From Flavobacteriales bacterium (GTDB lineage Bacteria; Bacteroidota; Bacteroidia; Flavobacteriales_F; PHOS-HE28): a DNA stretch of 64,000 bases. Below the pieces are notes generated by a model that was not told the DNA's origin, did not search any database, and saw only the letters and a program-made list of their open reading frames with translations. The stretch's first letter is position 1. Each line of letters starts with the position of its first letter. Of the stretch, positions 24,747 through 32,802 are shown piece by piece. The stretch covers positions 2,480,001 through 2,544,000 of the forward strand of contig JADJOI010000003.1 of assembly GCA_016713875.1 (NCBI GenBank), given 5' to 3'. The position numbers and the translations under genes are program-made.

Positions 24747-26846
24747 ATGCGCGACGAACCGACCCTGATCGAACTCGTCGACCGGTACCTGCACGGCGAA
24801 CTGAATGCCACCGACCATGCCGCCTTCGAGGAGCGCATGCGAACGAATGCCGAACTGCGCGACCTGGTGGAGGACCAACGTGCGCTGCTTGGCGGCATGG
24901 AGCGCCTCGCCATGCGGCCTGCCGTGAACAAGGCCTACCGGAGCTACAAGCTCGGCAAGTGGGCGCCGGGCATCGGTGGTGCAGGGGTGATCGCCATCCT
25001 TGCTCTAGGCGGATGGATGCTGGCGAAGGAAAGCGGGCATTCAATGGAAGCCAGCCATGATCCATCGGCGCAGGTCGAACAACTGCGCACGCTGAGCGAC
25101 ACCACAGGAACCGGTCTACCTGCGTTGGTAATGACCATCGACCCGAAGGCGGACACCACGATGATCACACCGAACGGCCTTGTCGTGGACATCCCGAAAG
25201 GTGCCTTCATCGATGAGGCCGGCAAGGCGATCACCAAGCCCGTGCGTGTCACGCTGTTGGAAGCGATCGATGGCGTGGACATCATGAAGGCGGGCCTCAG
25301 CACCATGAGCGGCGACACGCTATTGGAGACCGGCGGCATGTTCTACGTCGATGCGCAGGTGGATGGCAAGCGCGCGGGCATTGATGCCACGAAACCGTTG
25401 ACGGTGATGGTACCGAGCGAGCAAGCCGACCCACGCATGATGCTCTACGAAGGCGTGATGACCGAGGATGGCATTGTGGATTGGCGCAACCCGCAACCCC
25501 TAGCACGCACCTTGGTGCCGGTGGACATCAGCACGCTGGACTTCTACCCGCCGGGGTACTTGGCGAAGGTGGCGGAGCTGGGCAAGGATGCGACGGACAA
25601 GGGGTACACGGATAGTTTGTACTTCGCTTTCGGAGGAACATTGGAGCGCAAATGGCTCATGGGGCCTAAAGCGAACAACGTCCTGACCATCGACAAGGTC
25701 ATGTCCGACACGATCTACTCAGCCTATGCTTCCAGTGACTCGACTACCTATCGTGACGTTGGCATCGACCCCGCCAAGGTCCAAGCCATATGGAACGAGC
25801 GCTTCAACGGAACCAACCTTGCCACGCGGGGGTTCGAGGAGCGCATGCGCGATATCCACAGCACCTGCGACAACCAAGTGTTGGACCTCTACGCCAACAA
25901 CCTGGACAAGAACCTGAGCCAACTGGATTCGATGGCCGTGCGCATGGGTCATGGTGCCTTTGTCTCCTTCGCCTTGCGGAACGATGGGCGGGTTCAACTA
26001 CCAGACCATGCGGCGGAGCGGTTAAGGAACGTATACACCGAATGGAGCCAACGCTATGCTGAGGCGGCCCGCAAGACCCAGGAGGTGTTCTACCGCAAGG
26101 AAGCTGAGGTCGACCAACAAGCCTACAAGCAGCAGTTGGGCCGGCAGATGAAAGACGCCCAACAGGAGCAAGATCGATTCCGTCAGGAGTTCGATGCCAA
26201 TCTGAAGGATGCTCTACGACAACTGGGAATCGAGAAGAATGGCCCAACGCGGGAGCCACCCATCACCGCCTATGTCGCCAACGTGACGAATCCCGGCTGG
26301 TGGAATGTTGACCGGGCAGTATTCCAGTCAACAGCAGACCGTAATTCCATGTCCTTCACCGACACCAACACCGGTAAGACCGCCACACTCACCTACACAC
26401 CCATCACCATCGAGATCGCCGAGAAGGATAGCTTCAGCGAACTGCGCGTGTACCTGACCCCGAAAGCACTGAACAGTTACCAGCGGGTGATGGAAACCAA
26501 CGACGTCTTCACCGAAAAGCTGAACGCGCTCTTCGAATACGACCTCGTCTGCATGGGCCGAAAGAACGGTCAATTGTACGCTGATTCACAACAGAGCATC
26601 GCGGCTCCGGGATCGATCACGATCACTATGCAACCCACCGACGAGGAGACCATGCGGCGAATGGTACACACCCCGCAAAAGACGGCCTCTTTGGTGAGCG
26701 ACCTGGTGGAACAGGCCCGCCACTTGGGATGGCTGGAGCTGGTGGCGAAGCGGCAGCAGGCGCGGGCGAAGCGGGAGGGGTTCAGGAGCGCGTTGATGGC
26801 GGTCGTGTTCCCGTGTTTGGGGGAGGAAGGGTACGCAGAACCATGA
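24747..26846 (+). CDS. Large transmembrane anti-sigma-like protein
   Basis: 699 aa. Residues 1-65 have the pattern of Bacteroidetes anti-sigma N-termini (ELVDRYLHGELNATDHAAFEERM), without the zinc-binding HxxxCxxC. A single transmembrane helix lies at about 74-93. The rest is extracytoplasmic: a beta-rich region at about 130-260 with VVDIPKGAFIDEAGK that resembles ZU5-like folds, a middle region with FEERMRDIHSTCDNQVLDLY, a Gln-rich coiled coil around 440-500, and a C-terminal part rich in beta strands. Such a large sensor region suggests direct detection of an envelope signal. Gene order (3 nt after the sigma gene) supports the anti-sigma role; signal and release mechanism are unknown. Confidence 0.72.
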   Translation: MRDEPTLIELVDRYLHGELNATDHAAFEERMRTNAELRDLVEDQRALLGGMERLAMRPAVNKAYRSYKLGKWAPGIGGAGVIAILALGGWMLAKESGHSMEASHDPSAQVEQLRTLSDTTGTGLPALVMTIDPKADTTMITPNGLVVDIPKGAFIDEAGKAITKPVRVTLLEAIDGVDIMKAGLSTMSGDTLLETGGMFYVDAQVDGKRAGIDATKPLTVMVPSEQADPRMMLYEGVMTEDGIVDWRNPQPLARTLVPVDISTLDFYPPGYLAKVAELGKDATDKGYTDSLYFAFGGTLERKWLMGPKANNVLTIDKVMSDTIYSAYASSDSTTYRDVGIDPAKVQAIWNERFNGTNLATRGFEERMRDIHSTCDNQVLDLYANNLDKNLSQLDSMAVRMGHGAFVSFALRNDGRVQLPDHAAERLRNVYTEWSQRYAEAARKTQEVFYRKEAEVDQQAYKQQLGRQMKDAQQEQDRFRQEFDANLKDALRQLGIEKNGPTREPPITAYVANVTNPGWWNVDRAVFQSTADRNSMSFTDTNTGKTATLTYTPITIEIAEKDSFSELRVYLTPKALNSYQRVMETNDVFTEKLNALFEYDLVCMGRKNGQLYADSQQSIAAPGSITITMQPTDEETMRRMVHTPQKTASLVSDLVEQARHLGWLELVAKRQQARAKREGFRSALMAVVFPCLGEEGYAEP

Positions 26847-26882
26847 AGCAGGATCGAGCACCTCCTTCCTGCCTCACACCCA

Positions 26883-26890
26883 TATCTTTG
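26883..26890 (+). promoter_or_regulatory. Putative -7 element TATCTTTG (toxin-antitoxin pair)
   Basis: Exact TAnnTTTG match 19 nt before the ATG at 26910. Confidence 0.6.
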
Positions 26891-26909
26891 GAACACTGAA
26901 CCTCCCTCC

Positions 26910-27146
26910 ATGAGCACCGATGCGATGAAGCTCGAACTGATCGAGTGGCTGACCAGGCTGAACGATCCCGGTGTGCTCGCTTCCTTGCTCAACTGGAAGA
27001 AGGCCAGCGAAGTGAAAGACTGGTACACATCACTTTCACCCGAACAGAAAGCCTCGATCGATCGTGGGCTGGCCGATGCGGCCGCAGGCAGGACGGTCAC
27101 ATCCGAAGAGGTCTGGAAGCGTTATGGCCGCTCCGCAAAAGGTTGA
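26910..27146 (+). CDS. Probable antitoxin of a type II toxin-antitoxin pair
   Basis: A 78-aa, mostly helical protein placed directly before a RelE/ParE-type gene with a 23-bp overlap, which is the usual antitoxin-first layout. The C-terminal part (LADAAAGRTVTSEEVWKRYGRS) resembles the toxin-wrapping tail of small addiction-module antitoxins. The N-terminal part shows no clear ribbon-helix-helix or HTH, so the DNA-binding mode is unclear. It has its own perfect TAnnTTTG promoter element. Confidence 0.65.
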   Translation: MSTDAMKLELIEWLTRLNDPGVLASLLNWKKASEVKDWYTSLSPEQKASIDRGLADAAAGRTVTSEEVWKRYGRSAKG

Positions 27147-27423
27147 GTGGACCCCCGAAGCGCTCGATCAGTTGGAGCGCATCCACGCATATGTGAGGGG
27201 GCAATGGAACCAGCGCATCGCTGACCGTTTCATCACACTTGTCATCGAGTTCGAGGAACTGATCATCCGCTACCCGAACGGGTTTCCCTGTTCTTCCCTG
27301 CATCCGGAGTTGCGCATGGGTCCGATACACCGCAACGTCAGGGCGGTCTACCGTGTGGATGCGGATCGGATCTTGATCATCACCTTGCTCGATAACCGGG
27401 CGGACAATAGCGCCTGGTTCTGA
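27124..27423 (+). CDS. RelE/ParE-family toxin
   Basis: A 99-aa protein starting at the ATG 27124 inside the antitoxin's last codons. It has the RelE/ParE pattern: two N-terminal helices with WTPEALDQLERIHAYV, the core strand RNVRAVYRVDADRILIITLLDNR and a terminal aromatic. ParE-type proteins poison gyrase and RelE-type ones cut mRNA; the sequence does not decide which. A bidirectional hairpin follows at 27441-27461. Confidence 0.78.
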   Translation: MAAPQKVEWTPEALDQLERIHAYVRGQWNQRIADRFITLVIEFEELIIRYPNGFPCSSLHPELRMGPIHRNVRAVYRVDADRILIITLLDNRADNSAWF

Positions 27424-27440
27424 GGGCTGATCGATGAAGT

Positions 27441-27461
27441 GAACAGGCCGCATGCCTGTTC
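27441..27461. terminator. Hairpin between convergent toxin and korB genes
   Basis: GAACAGGC (27441-27448) pairs perfectly with GCCTGTTC (27454-27461) across a 5-nt loop, between two converging genes. No long T-run, but position and symmetry fit a shared terminator. Confidence 0.5.
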
Positions 27462-27466
27462 GACCT

Positions 27467-28498
27467 TCACCCGATCGTCCAGGTGTGCTCGCCCTTGAGC
27501 AACGCGTCAAGGTCGCCCTCGCCCTTGCGCTCCTTCGCCGCCTTCACCTGCGCGGTCATCTTCGCCTCGTGCGTGGCGCGCTCGTTCACATAGAACACGC
27601 CGAACGGACGCGGGAAGCCGCCTTCCATCCGCGGGTCGTCGAAGAGGCGCACGAGCAACGAGGCCTTGAACGCGTCGCGCTCGTCGTGCACCCAGCAGTC
27701 GTCCGCGGAGAACGCCGGACCGATGTCGACCACGCGCGGCCGCATGTCCTTCAGGCAGATGCCCTTGGTGCCGTTGGCGAACAGCAACGGCTTGCCGTGC
27801 TCCACGAAGAGGCTGTGGATGGGCTTGGTGGCCTTTTCGGTGAAGGTCTCGAAGGCGCCGTCGTTGAACACGTTGCAGTTCTGGTAGACCTCCACCAGGC
27901 TGGTGCCGCGGTGCGCATCGGCGCGGGCCAGTACCTCGCGCATGTGCTTCGGGTCGCGGTCCATGCTGCGGGCGATGAAGGTGCCATCGGCGCCCTTCAC
28001 CAGCGCGAGCGGGTTGAACGGATGGTCCGTGCTGCCCATGGGGGTGCTGCGCGTCACCGCGCCCTCGGGCGAGGTGGGTGAGTACTGTCCTTTGGTGAGG
28101 CCGTAGATCTCGTTGTTGAAGAGCAGCACGTTCACGTCCACGTTGCGGCGCAGCAGGTGGATGATGTGGTTGCCGCCGATGCTGAGCGCATCGCCATCGC
28201 CGGTGATCATCCACACGCTGAGGTCGGGGCGCACGCTGCGCAGGCCGCTCACGATCGCGGGCGCGCGGCCGTGGACCCCGTGCAGCCCGTAGGTGTCCAG
28301 ATAGTACGGGAAGCGCGAACTGCAGCCGATGCCACTGATGAAGACGACCTCCTCCTTCTTCCTGCCGCTCTGCTCCAGCAGGGTCTGCACCTGCTTCAGG
28401 ATGCTGTAATCGCCGCAACCGGGGCACCAACGCACTTCCTGATCGCTGGAGAAGTCGACCTTCACCGGTGCGCTGGTCGTTCCGTTCGTGGTGCTCAT
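27467..28498 (-). CDS. korB: 2-oxoacid:ferredoxin oxidoreductase, beta subunit
   Basis: TPP-binding subunit of a 2-oxoglutarate-type ferredoxin oxidoreductase, which decarboxylates 2-oxoacids to acyl-CoA and reduces ferredoxin. The 343-aa product carries WCPGCGD at 24-30 and the TPP/Mg motif GDGDALSIGGNH with NNEIYGLTKGQ. Start overlaps the korA stop by 4 bp. 2-oxoglutarate is the probable substrate by similarity to Bacteroidetes KorAB; pyruvate cannot be excluded. Confidence 0.93.
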   Translation of the reverse strand: MSTTNGTTSAPVKVDFSSDQEVRWCPGCGDYSILKQVQTLLEQSGRKKEEVVFISGIGCSSRFPYYLDTYGLHGVHGRAPAIVSGLRSVRPDLSVWMITGDGDALSIGGNHIIHLLRRNVDVNVLLFNNEIYGLTKGQYSPTSPEGAVTRSTPMGSTDHPFNPLALVKGADGTFIARSMDRDPKHMREVLARADAHRGTSLVEVYQNCNVFNDGAFETFTEKATKPIHSLFVEHGKPLLFANGTKGICLKDMRPRVVDIGPAFSADDCWVHDERDAFKASLLVRLFDDPRMEGGFPRPFGVFYVNERATHEAKMTAQVKAAKERKGEGDLDALLKGEHTWTIG

Positions 28499-30357
28499 GA
28501 CTTCAGCAGGTTGAGCGCGGTGGCGTGGATCTCCTCGCTGGTGAAAGGCATGCCCTGGATCTTGTTGAGCCCCTGCGCGTCCACCAGGAACTCGGCGCGC
28601 AGCAGCTGGCGCAGTTGTCCGCTGTTCATTTCGGGCACCAGCACGCGGGTGTACTTCTTCAGCAGCGGACCGAGGCCCTTGTTGAAGGGGAAGAGGTGGC
28701 GCAGGTGCACGTGGGCCACGCTGTGCCCCTCGGCCTGTAGGCCCAGCGCGGCGGTGCGGATGGCGCCGTAGGTGCTGCCCCAGCCCACGATCAGCAGCTC
28801 GCCCTCCGGCGGACCGCTGTCGAGGCGGATGGGCTTGAAGCGGTCGGCGATGCGGGCCACCTTCTCCGCGCGCAGCCGCACCATCTTCTCGTGGTTGGCC
28901 GGATCATAGCTGATGTTGCCGGTCCTGTCCTGCTTCTCGATGCCGCCGATGCGGTGCTGCAGCCCCGGCTGGCCGGGCAGCGCCCAAGGCCGCACGCCGC
29001 GCTCGTCACGCAGGTAGGGCAGGAACGCCTCGCCGTCGTTGGGTCCCTTGATGAAGTTGGGCGTGATCGCCGGGAGATCCTTGGACGCAGGGAACCGCCA
29101 GGGTTCTGAGCCGTTTGCGATGTAGCCGTCGGTGAGCAGGATCACGGGCGTCATGTGCTCCACGGCGATCTGCACGGCCTCGAAGGCCATCTCGAAGCAG
29201 TCGATGGGCGTGCTGGCGGCGATCACGGGGATCGGCGCCTCGCCGTTGCGGCCGTGCACGGCCTGCCACAGGTCGGCCTGTTCGGTCTTGGTGGGCAGAC
29301 CGGTGCTGGGGCCTCCGCGCTGCACGTTCACGATCACCAGCGGAAGCTCCAGCATGAAGGCCAGGCCCATGGCCTCGGTCTTCAGCGCGATTCCCGGGCC
29401 GCTGCTGGCGGTGACGCCGAGCGCGCCGCCGTAGCTGGCGCCGATGGCCGAGGCGATGGCCGCGATCTCGTCCTCGGCCTGGAAGGTGAGCACGCCGAAG
29501 TTCTTGTGGCGGCTCAGCTCGTGCAGGATGTCGCTGGCGGGCGTGATGGGGTAGCTGCCGTAGAACAGGTCGAGCTTCGCCTTTTGCGCGCCGGCGAGCA
29601 GGCCGAGGGCCGTGCCCTGGTTGCCGGTGATGCTGCGGTAGGTGCCCCTGGGCATCGGCGCAGGCTTCACCTCGAAGCGCGTGGTGAAGGTCTCGCTGGT
29701 GTCGCCGTAGTGGTAACCGGCCTTCAGCGCGCGCAGGTTGGCGTCGAGCAGCTCGGCCTTCTTCCCGAACTTGTGCTGCAGGAAGCGCTCGCTGTTGGCG
29801 AGGTCGCGGCTGAACATCCAGTTGATGAAGCCCAGCACGAACATGTTCTTGCAGCGGTCCTTCTCCTTCATGCCGAGGGGGGTGCCCTCGAGCGCGTTGC
29901 GCGTCATCTTGGTCACGTCCACGCTGTGCAGCGTGTAGGCGGCCAGGGTGCCGTCGGTGAGCGGATCAGCCTCGTCGATGTAGCCGGCGAGGCGCATGTT
30001 CTTCTTGTCGAAGCCGTCGGTGTTGGCGATGAGGGTGCCCCCCTCCTTCAGCTTGTGCAGGTTGGCCTTGAGCGCGGCGGCGTTCATCACCACCAGCACA
30101 TCGCAGCGGTCGCCGGGGGTGAACACCTCCACGCTGCCGAAGTGGAGCTGGAAGCCGCTCACGCCGGCGAGGGTGCCCTGCGGCGCGCGGATCTCGGCGG
30201 GGAAGTTGGGGAAGGTGCTGACGTCGTTGCCGAACAGCGCGTTGGTGTCGGTGAACTGCGCGCCGGTGAGCTGGATCCCGTCGCCGCTGTCGCCGGCGAA
30301 GAGGATCACCACGTTGCGGCGCGACTCGACGGTCTTCGTCCGGGAGGGGCTTTCCAT
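28495..30357 (-). CDS. korA: 2-oxoacid:ferredoxin oxidoreductase, fused gamma-alpha subunit
   Basis: 620 aa from the ATG at 30357. Residues 1-190 form the gamma domain (VVILFAGDSGDGIQLTGAQF), joined to the alpha pyrimidine-binding domain from about 200 on (ITGNQGTALGLLAGA, FYGSYPITPASDILHEL, TASSGPGIALKTEAMGLA) and a C-terminal transketolase-like domain. The longer open frame upstream is rejected because it is low-complexity and a TACCTTTG promoter element lies only 14 nt before this ATG. It is the first gene of the korA-korB unit. Confidence 0.93.
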   Translation of the reverse strand: MESPSRTKTVESRRNVVILFAGDSGDGIQLTGAQFTDTNALFGNDVSTFPNFPAEIRAPQGTLAGVSGFQLHFGSVEVFTPGDRCDVLVVMNAAALKANLHKLKEGGTLIANTDGFDKKNMRLAGYIDEADPLTDGTLAAYTLHSVDVTKMTRNALEGTPLGMKEKDRCKNMFVLGFINWMFSRDLANSERFLQHKFGKKAELLDANLRALKAGYHYGDTSETFTTRFEVKPAPMPRGTYRSITGNQGTALGLLAGAQKAKLDLFYGSYPITPASDILHELSRHKNFGVLTFQAEDEIAAIASAIGASYGGALGVTASSGPGIALKTEAMGLAFMLELPLVIVNVQRGGPSTGLPTKTEQADLWQAVHGRNGEAPIPVIAASTPIDCFEMAFEAVQIAVEHMTPVILLTDGYIANGSEPWRFPASKDLPAITPNFIKGPNDGEAFLPYLRDERGVRPWALPGQPGLQHRIGGIEKQDRTGNISYDPANHEKMVRLRAEKVARIADRFKPIRLDSGPPEGELLIVGWGSTYGAIRTAALGLQAEGHSVAHVHLRHLFPFNKGLGPLLKKYTRVLVPEMNSGQLRQLLRAEFLVDAQGLNKIQGMPFTSEEIHATALNLLKS

Positions 30358-30371
30358 GGGCAAATGCGCGG

Positions 30372-30379
30372 CAAAGGTA
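30372..30379 (-). promoter_or_regulatory. Putative -7 element TACCTTTG (korAB)
   Basis: Exact TAnnTTTG match on the minus strand, 14 nt before the korA ATG. Confidence 0.6.
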
Positions 30380-30452
30380 CGGGGCGGGGTATGGCGCTCC
30401 GTGATGGCGGTCACCGGCGAAGCAACACGTGGGGCGGCCGGATGTTCCGGGC

Positions 30453-30716
30453 TCAGACCACCTCGCCCATGTTCACGGCCTCGACGGCCTTGATGGAGGG
30501 GGCGACGCGTTTGATGGCCTCCTCCACTCCGGCCTTCATGGTCATCGGGCTCATGGCGCAGCCGCGGCAGGCCCCGTGCAGGCGCACGCGGACGATCCCC
30601 TCCGGTGTGATCTCCTCCAGAGTGATGTCGCCGCCGTCGGCCTCCAGAAAGGGGCGCAGGTCGCGCAGGGCCTCCTGAACGCGCTGTTCGAGCTGGCTGT
30701 GTTCGCGACGGGGCAT
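30453..30716 (-). CDS. NifU C-terminal-domain (Nfu-type) Fe-S protein
   Basis: An 87-aa Nfu domain that carries or delivers a [4Fe-4S] cluster. The cluster-binding CxxC is Cys50-Arg-Gly-Cys53, in ACRGCAMSPMTMK, the family position. It begins 3 nt after the Mrp gene, so the two probably form one Fe-S maturation unit. A second, longer NifU-like protein is encoded at 48617-49231. Confidence 0.93.
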   Translation of the reverse strand: MPRREHSQLEQRVQEALRDLRPFLEADGGDITLEEITPEGIVRVRLHGACRGCAMSPMTMKAGVEEAIKRVAPSIKAVEAVNMGEVV

Positions 30717-30719
30717 GGA

Positions 30720-31790
30720 TCAGGCGGTGACCGGCTGCCGGAGGCGCTCCAGCAGGACGGAGCAAAGGTCGGTGAAGGCGGCCGCGCTGGGGGTGCCTTC
30801 CTGCAGCACGGCCGGCCGGCCCACGTCACCGGCCTCGCGGATGCTCTGCACCAGTGGGACCTCCCCGAGGAAGGGCACGCCGAGCTCCTCCGCCAGGGCC
30901 CGGGCGCCGCCCTTTCCGAAGATGTGGTAGCGGTTGTTGGGCAGTTCGGCCGGGGTGAACCAGGCCATGTTCTCCACGATGCCGAGCACGGGCACGTTCA
31001 CGCTGGGCAGGCGGAACATGCCCACGCCCTTGCGGGCATCGGCCAGGGCCACGGGCTGCGGGGTGCTGACGATGATGGCGCCGGTGAGGGGCACGGCCTG
31101 CACCAGGCTGAGGTGGATGTCGCCGGTGCCGGGGGGCAGGTCCACCAGCATCATATCGAGCTCGCCCCAATCACCGTCCTTGAAGAGCTGTTCCAGGGCC
31201 TTGCTGGCCATGGGGCCGCGCCACACGATGGCCTGGTCCGGTTCGGCGAAGAAGCCGATGCTGAGGAGCTTCACCCCGTGGGACTCAACGGGCACGATCA
31301 CCGGTTTGCCGTCGCGTTCGGCGGTGCGCGGTCGCTCCTTCAGCACATCGAACATGAGGGGCATGCTGGGCCCGTGGATGTCCGCATCCACCAGGCCCAC
31401 CTTCAGCCCACGCGCGGCCAGTCCGGCGGCCAGGTTGGCCGTGATGGTGCTCTTGCCGACCCCGCCCTTGCCGCTGGCCACGGCCACGATGTGCTTCACG
31501 CCCGGAAGCACCTTGCGGATGTTGGCACGTTCGCCGCTGAGCGGGTTCACTGTCACCCGCACCTGCACGTCGCTGCCCAGCTCCTTTTTGAGCTGGAAGG
31601 TGACCGCCTCCTCCATGCGCTTGCGGCTGTGGAGGGCGGGGTTGCTCACCTCCACGGTGACATGCAGCGTGTTCTCGTCGACGACCACCTCTCGCACAAG
31701 GTCCAGCGCCAGGATGTCCTTCTTGAGGTCGGGTTCGATGACGCGCGACAGGGCGGCTTGGATGGCTTCGTCGGTGATGGGCATGGCCAT
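30720..31790 (-). CDS. Mrp/ApbC-type P-loop ATPase (Fe-S carrier family)
   Basis: A 356-aa protein with an N-terminal DUF59/MIP18 domain (about 5-90) and a deviant Walker A GKGGVGKS at 107-114, followed by DADIHGPSMP and VDLPPGTGD. Many Mrp/ApbC proteins have a C-terminal CxxC for cluster binding; here the corresponding region after VENMAWFTPAELPNN has no Cys, as I recall for other Bacteroidetes members. ATG at 31784 is an alternative start two codons in. Confidence 0.92.
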   Translation of the reverse strand: MAMPITDEAIQAALSRVIEPDLKKDILALDLVREVVVDENTLHVTVEVSNPALHSRKRMEEAVTFQLKKELGSDVQVRVTVNPLSGERANIRKVLPGVKHIVAVASGKGGVGKSTITANLAAGLAARGLKVGLVDADIHGPSMPLMFDVLKERPRTAERDGKPVIVPVESHGVKLLSIGFFAEPDQAIVWRGPMASKALEQLFKDGDWGELDMMLVDLPPGTGDIHLSLVQAVPLTGAIIVSTPQPVALADARKGVGMFRLPSVNVPVLGIVENMAWFTPAELPNNRYHIFGKGGARALAEELGVPFLGEVPLVQSIREAGDVGRPAVLQEGTPSAAAFTDLCSVLLERLRQPVTA

Positions 31791-31797
31791 GGGGACG

Positions 31798-31805
31798 CGA
31801 AACTA
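31798..31805 (-). promoter_or_regulatory. Putative -7 element TAGTTTCG (Mrp-NifU unit)
   Basis: Minus-strand TAGTTTCG ends 7 nt before the ATG at 31790. Confidence 0.45.
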
Positions 31806-31835
31806 ACGTGCAGGCGCCGCCCGTGTTCGGCTGGG

Positions 31836-32267
31836 TCAGCCAGGCACCGCGGCCCGTGCACCGGACTTGTCCATCAGCCACAGCTGCGCGATCGAGGGGT
31901 CCTGGAAGAAGGCGATGCTGTACGGCACCACGGCGGCGGTCGCGCTCACCATGCGGTCCACCGCGATCTGGTTGAGGACATCCTCGCTGCTCACGATGGC
32001 GATGCGCTCCACCCCGGCCTTCACCAGCTGGGGCACGAACTCCTCCAGGGTCCACGCCTGGTCCGCGATGAGAATGGGGCCCATCCGCCGACCGTCGCTC
32101 AACCAGTGCCGCAGTTTGCGCTGCGTCACCGCGTTCAGCAGGCGCAGCAACGATCCCCGATACGTGGCCCCGGACACCGGGCGCTTCCACGTCAGCCGCA
32201 CCAGACGCTGGTCGGGCAGCACCTCGATGCGGGTGTCGTCGTCGTCGTGCTCCACCTGGATCACCAT
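31836..32267 (-). CDS. Conserved small cytoplasmic protein, STAS/SpoIIAA-like
   Basis: 143 aa, no signal peptide or membrane segment. The alternating strand-helix pattern (RLVRLTWKRPV, then RHWLSDGRRMGPILIADQAWTLEEFVPQLVKAGVERIAIVSSED) resembles the STAS-like proteins of unknown role found widely in Bacteroidetes. No catalytic motif was recognised. A near-match promoter (TACTTTCA, 32295-32288) lies 20 nt upstream. Confidence 0.65.
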   Translation of the reverse strand: MVIQVEHDDDDTRIEVLPDQRLVRLTWKRPVSGATYRGSLLRLLNAVTQRKLRHWLSDGRRMGPILIADQAWTLEEFVPQLVKAGVERIAIVSSEDVLNQIAVDRMVSATAAVVPYSIAFFQDPSIAQLWLMDKSGARAAVPG

Positions 32268-32321
32268 GGCCGGAAGGGTTGGCCCGCTGAAAGTACACGA
32301 TCCGCGAACAGCGGTCGGCCT

Positions 32322-32756
32322 CTAGAGCCCCAGCTCCACCGCCGGATCCCAGAACCTCTTCCGGAAGTCCACCACCTGGTCGTCCTTCACCTTCACGCCT
32401 TCCTTCTTCAACAGGTCCTCCATGCGCGTGGGCGTGGCGAAGTGGTGCTTGCCGGTGAGCAGGCCGCTGCTGTTCACCACCCGGTGGGCGGGCACGGGCG
32501 GCTTCACCACGTGGCTGTTGTTCATGCAATAGCCGACGATGCGGGCGGAGCGCGCCGCGCCGAGGTAGCGCGCGATGGCCCCGTAGCTGGTCACACGGCC
32601 CTTGGGGACCTGGCGCACCACGTCCATGACGTCGGCGAAGAAGTCGCGCTTGTCCGCCGGAGTTTCGCGCAGGGGGATGCGTTGCGGCCGCGCGATGGCG
32701 GGCTGCTGCACCGCGCTGTCGCGAAGTTGTTTCTTCCGCTCCCTCTGTGTGCGCAT
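32322..32756 (-). CDS. MGMT-family protein lacking the active-site cysteine (alkyltransferase-like)
   Basis: 144 aa from the ATG at 32756. It has the DNA-binding domain of O6-alkylguanine-DNA alkyltransferase, with KGRVTSYGAIARYLG at 52-66 and RIVGYCMNN at 72-80. The catalytic motif PCHRV reads P-A-H-R-V at 89-93, so Ala90 replaces the methyl-accepting Cys. That makes it an alkyltransferase-like (ATL) protein, a class that binds alkylated bases and hands them to nucleotide excision repair in E. coli and yeast. The same replacement occurs, from memory, in other Bacteroidetes homologues. The basic 35-residue N-terminus may add DNA contacts. Confidence 0.88.
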   Translation of the reverse strand: MRTQRERKKQLRDSAVQQPAIARPQRIPLRETPADKRDFFADVMDVVRQVPKGRVTSYGAIARYLGAARSARIVGYCMNNSHVVKPPVPAHRVVNSSGLLTGKHHFATPTRMEDLLKKEGVKVKDDQVVDFRKRFWDPAVELGL

Positions 32757-32802
32757 CCGTTCAACGGGGTTGCATGCGTGATCCGCCTCGGTCGGGCGAT
32801 CG

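Noticed and set aside
26848..26872. Inverted repeat GCAGGA/TCCTGC after the anti-sigma gene as terminator
   Set aside because: Only six pairs with a 13-nt loop and no T-run; too weak to call.
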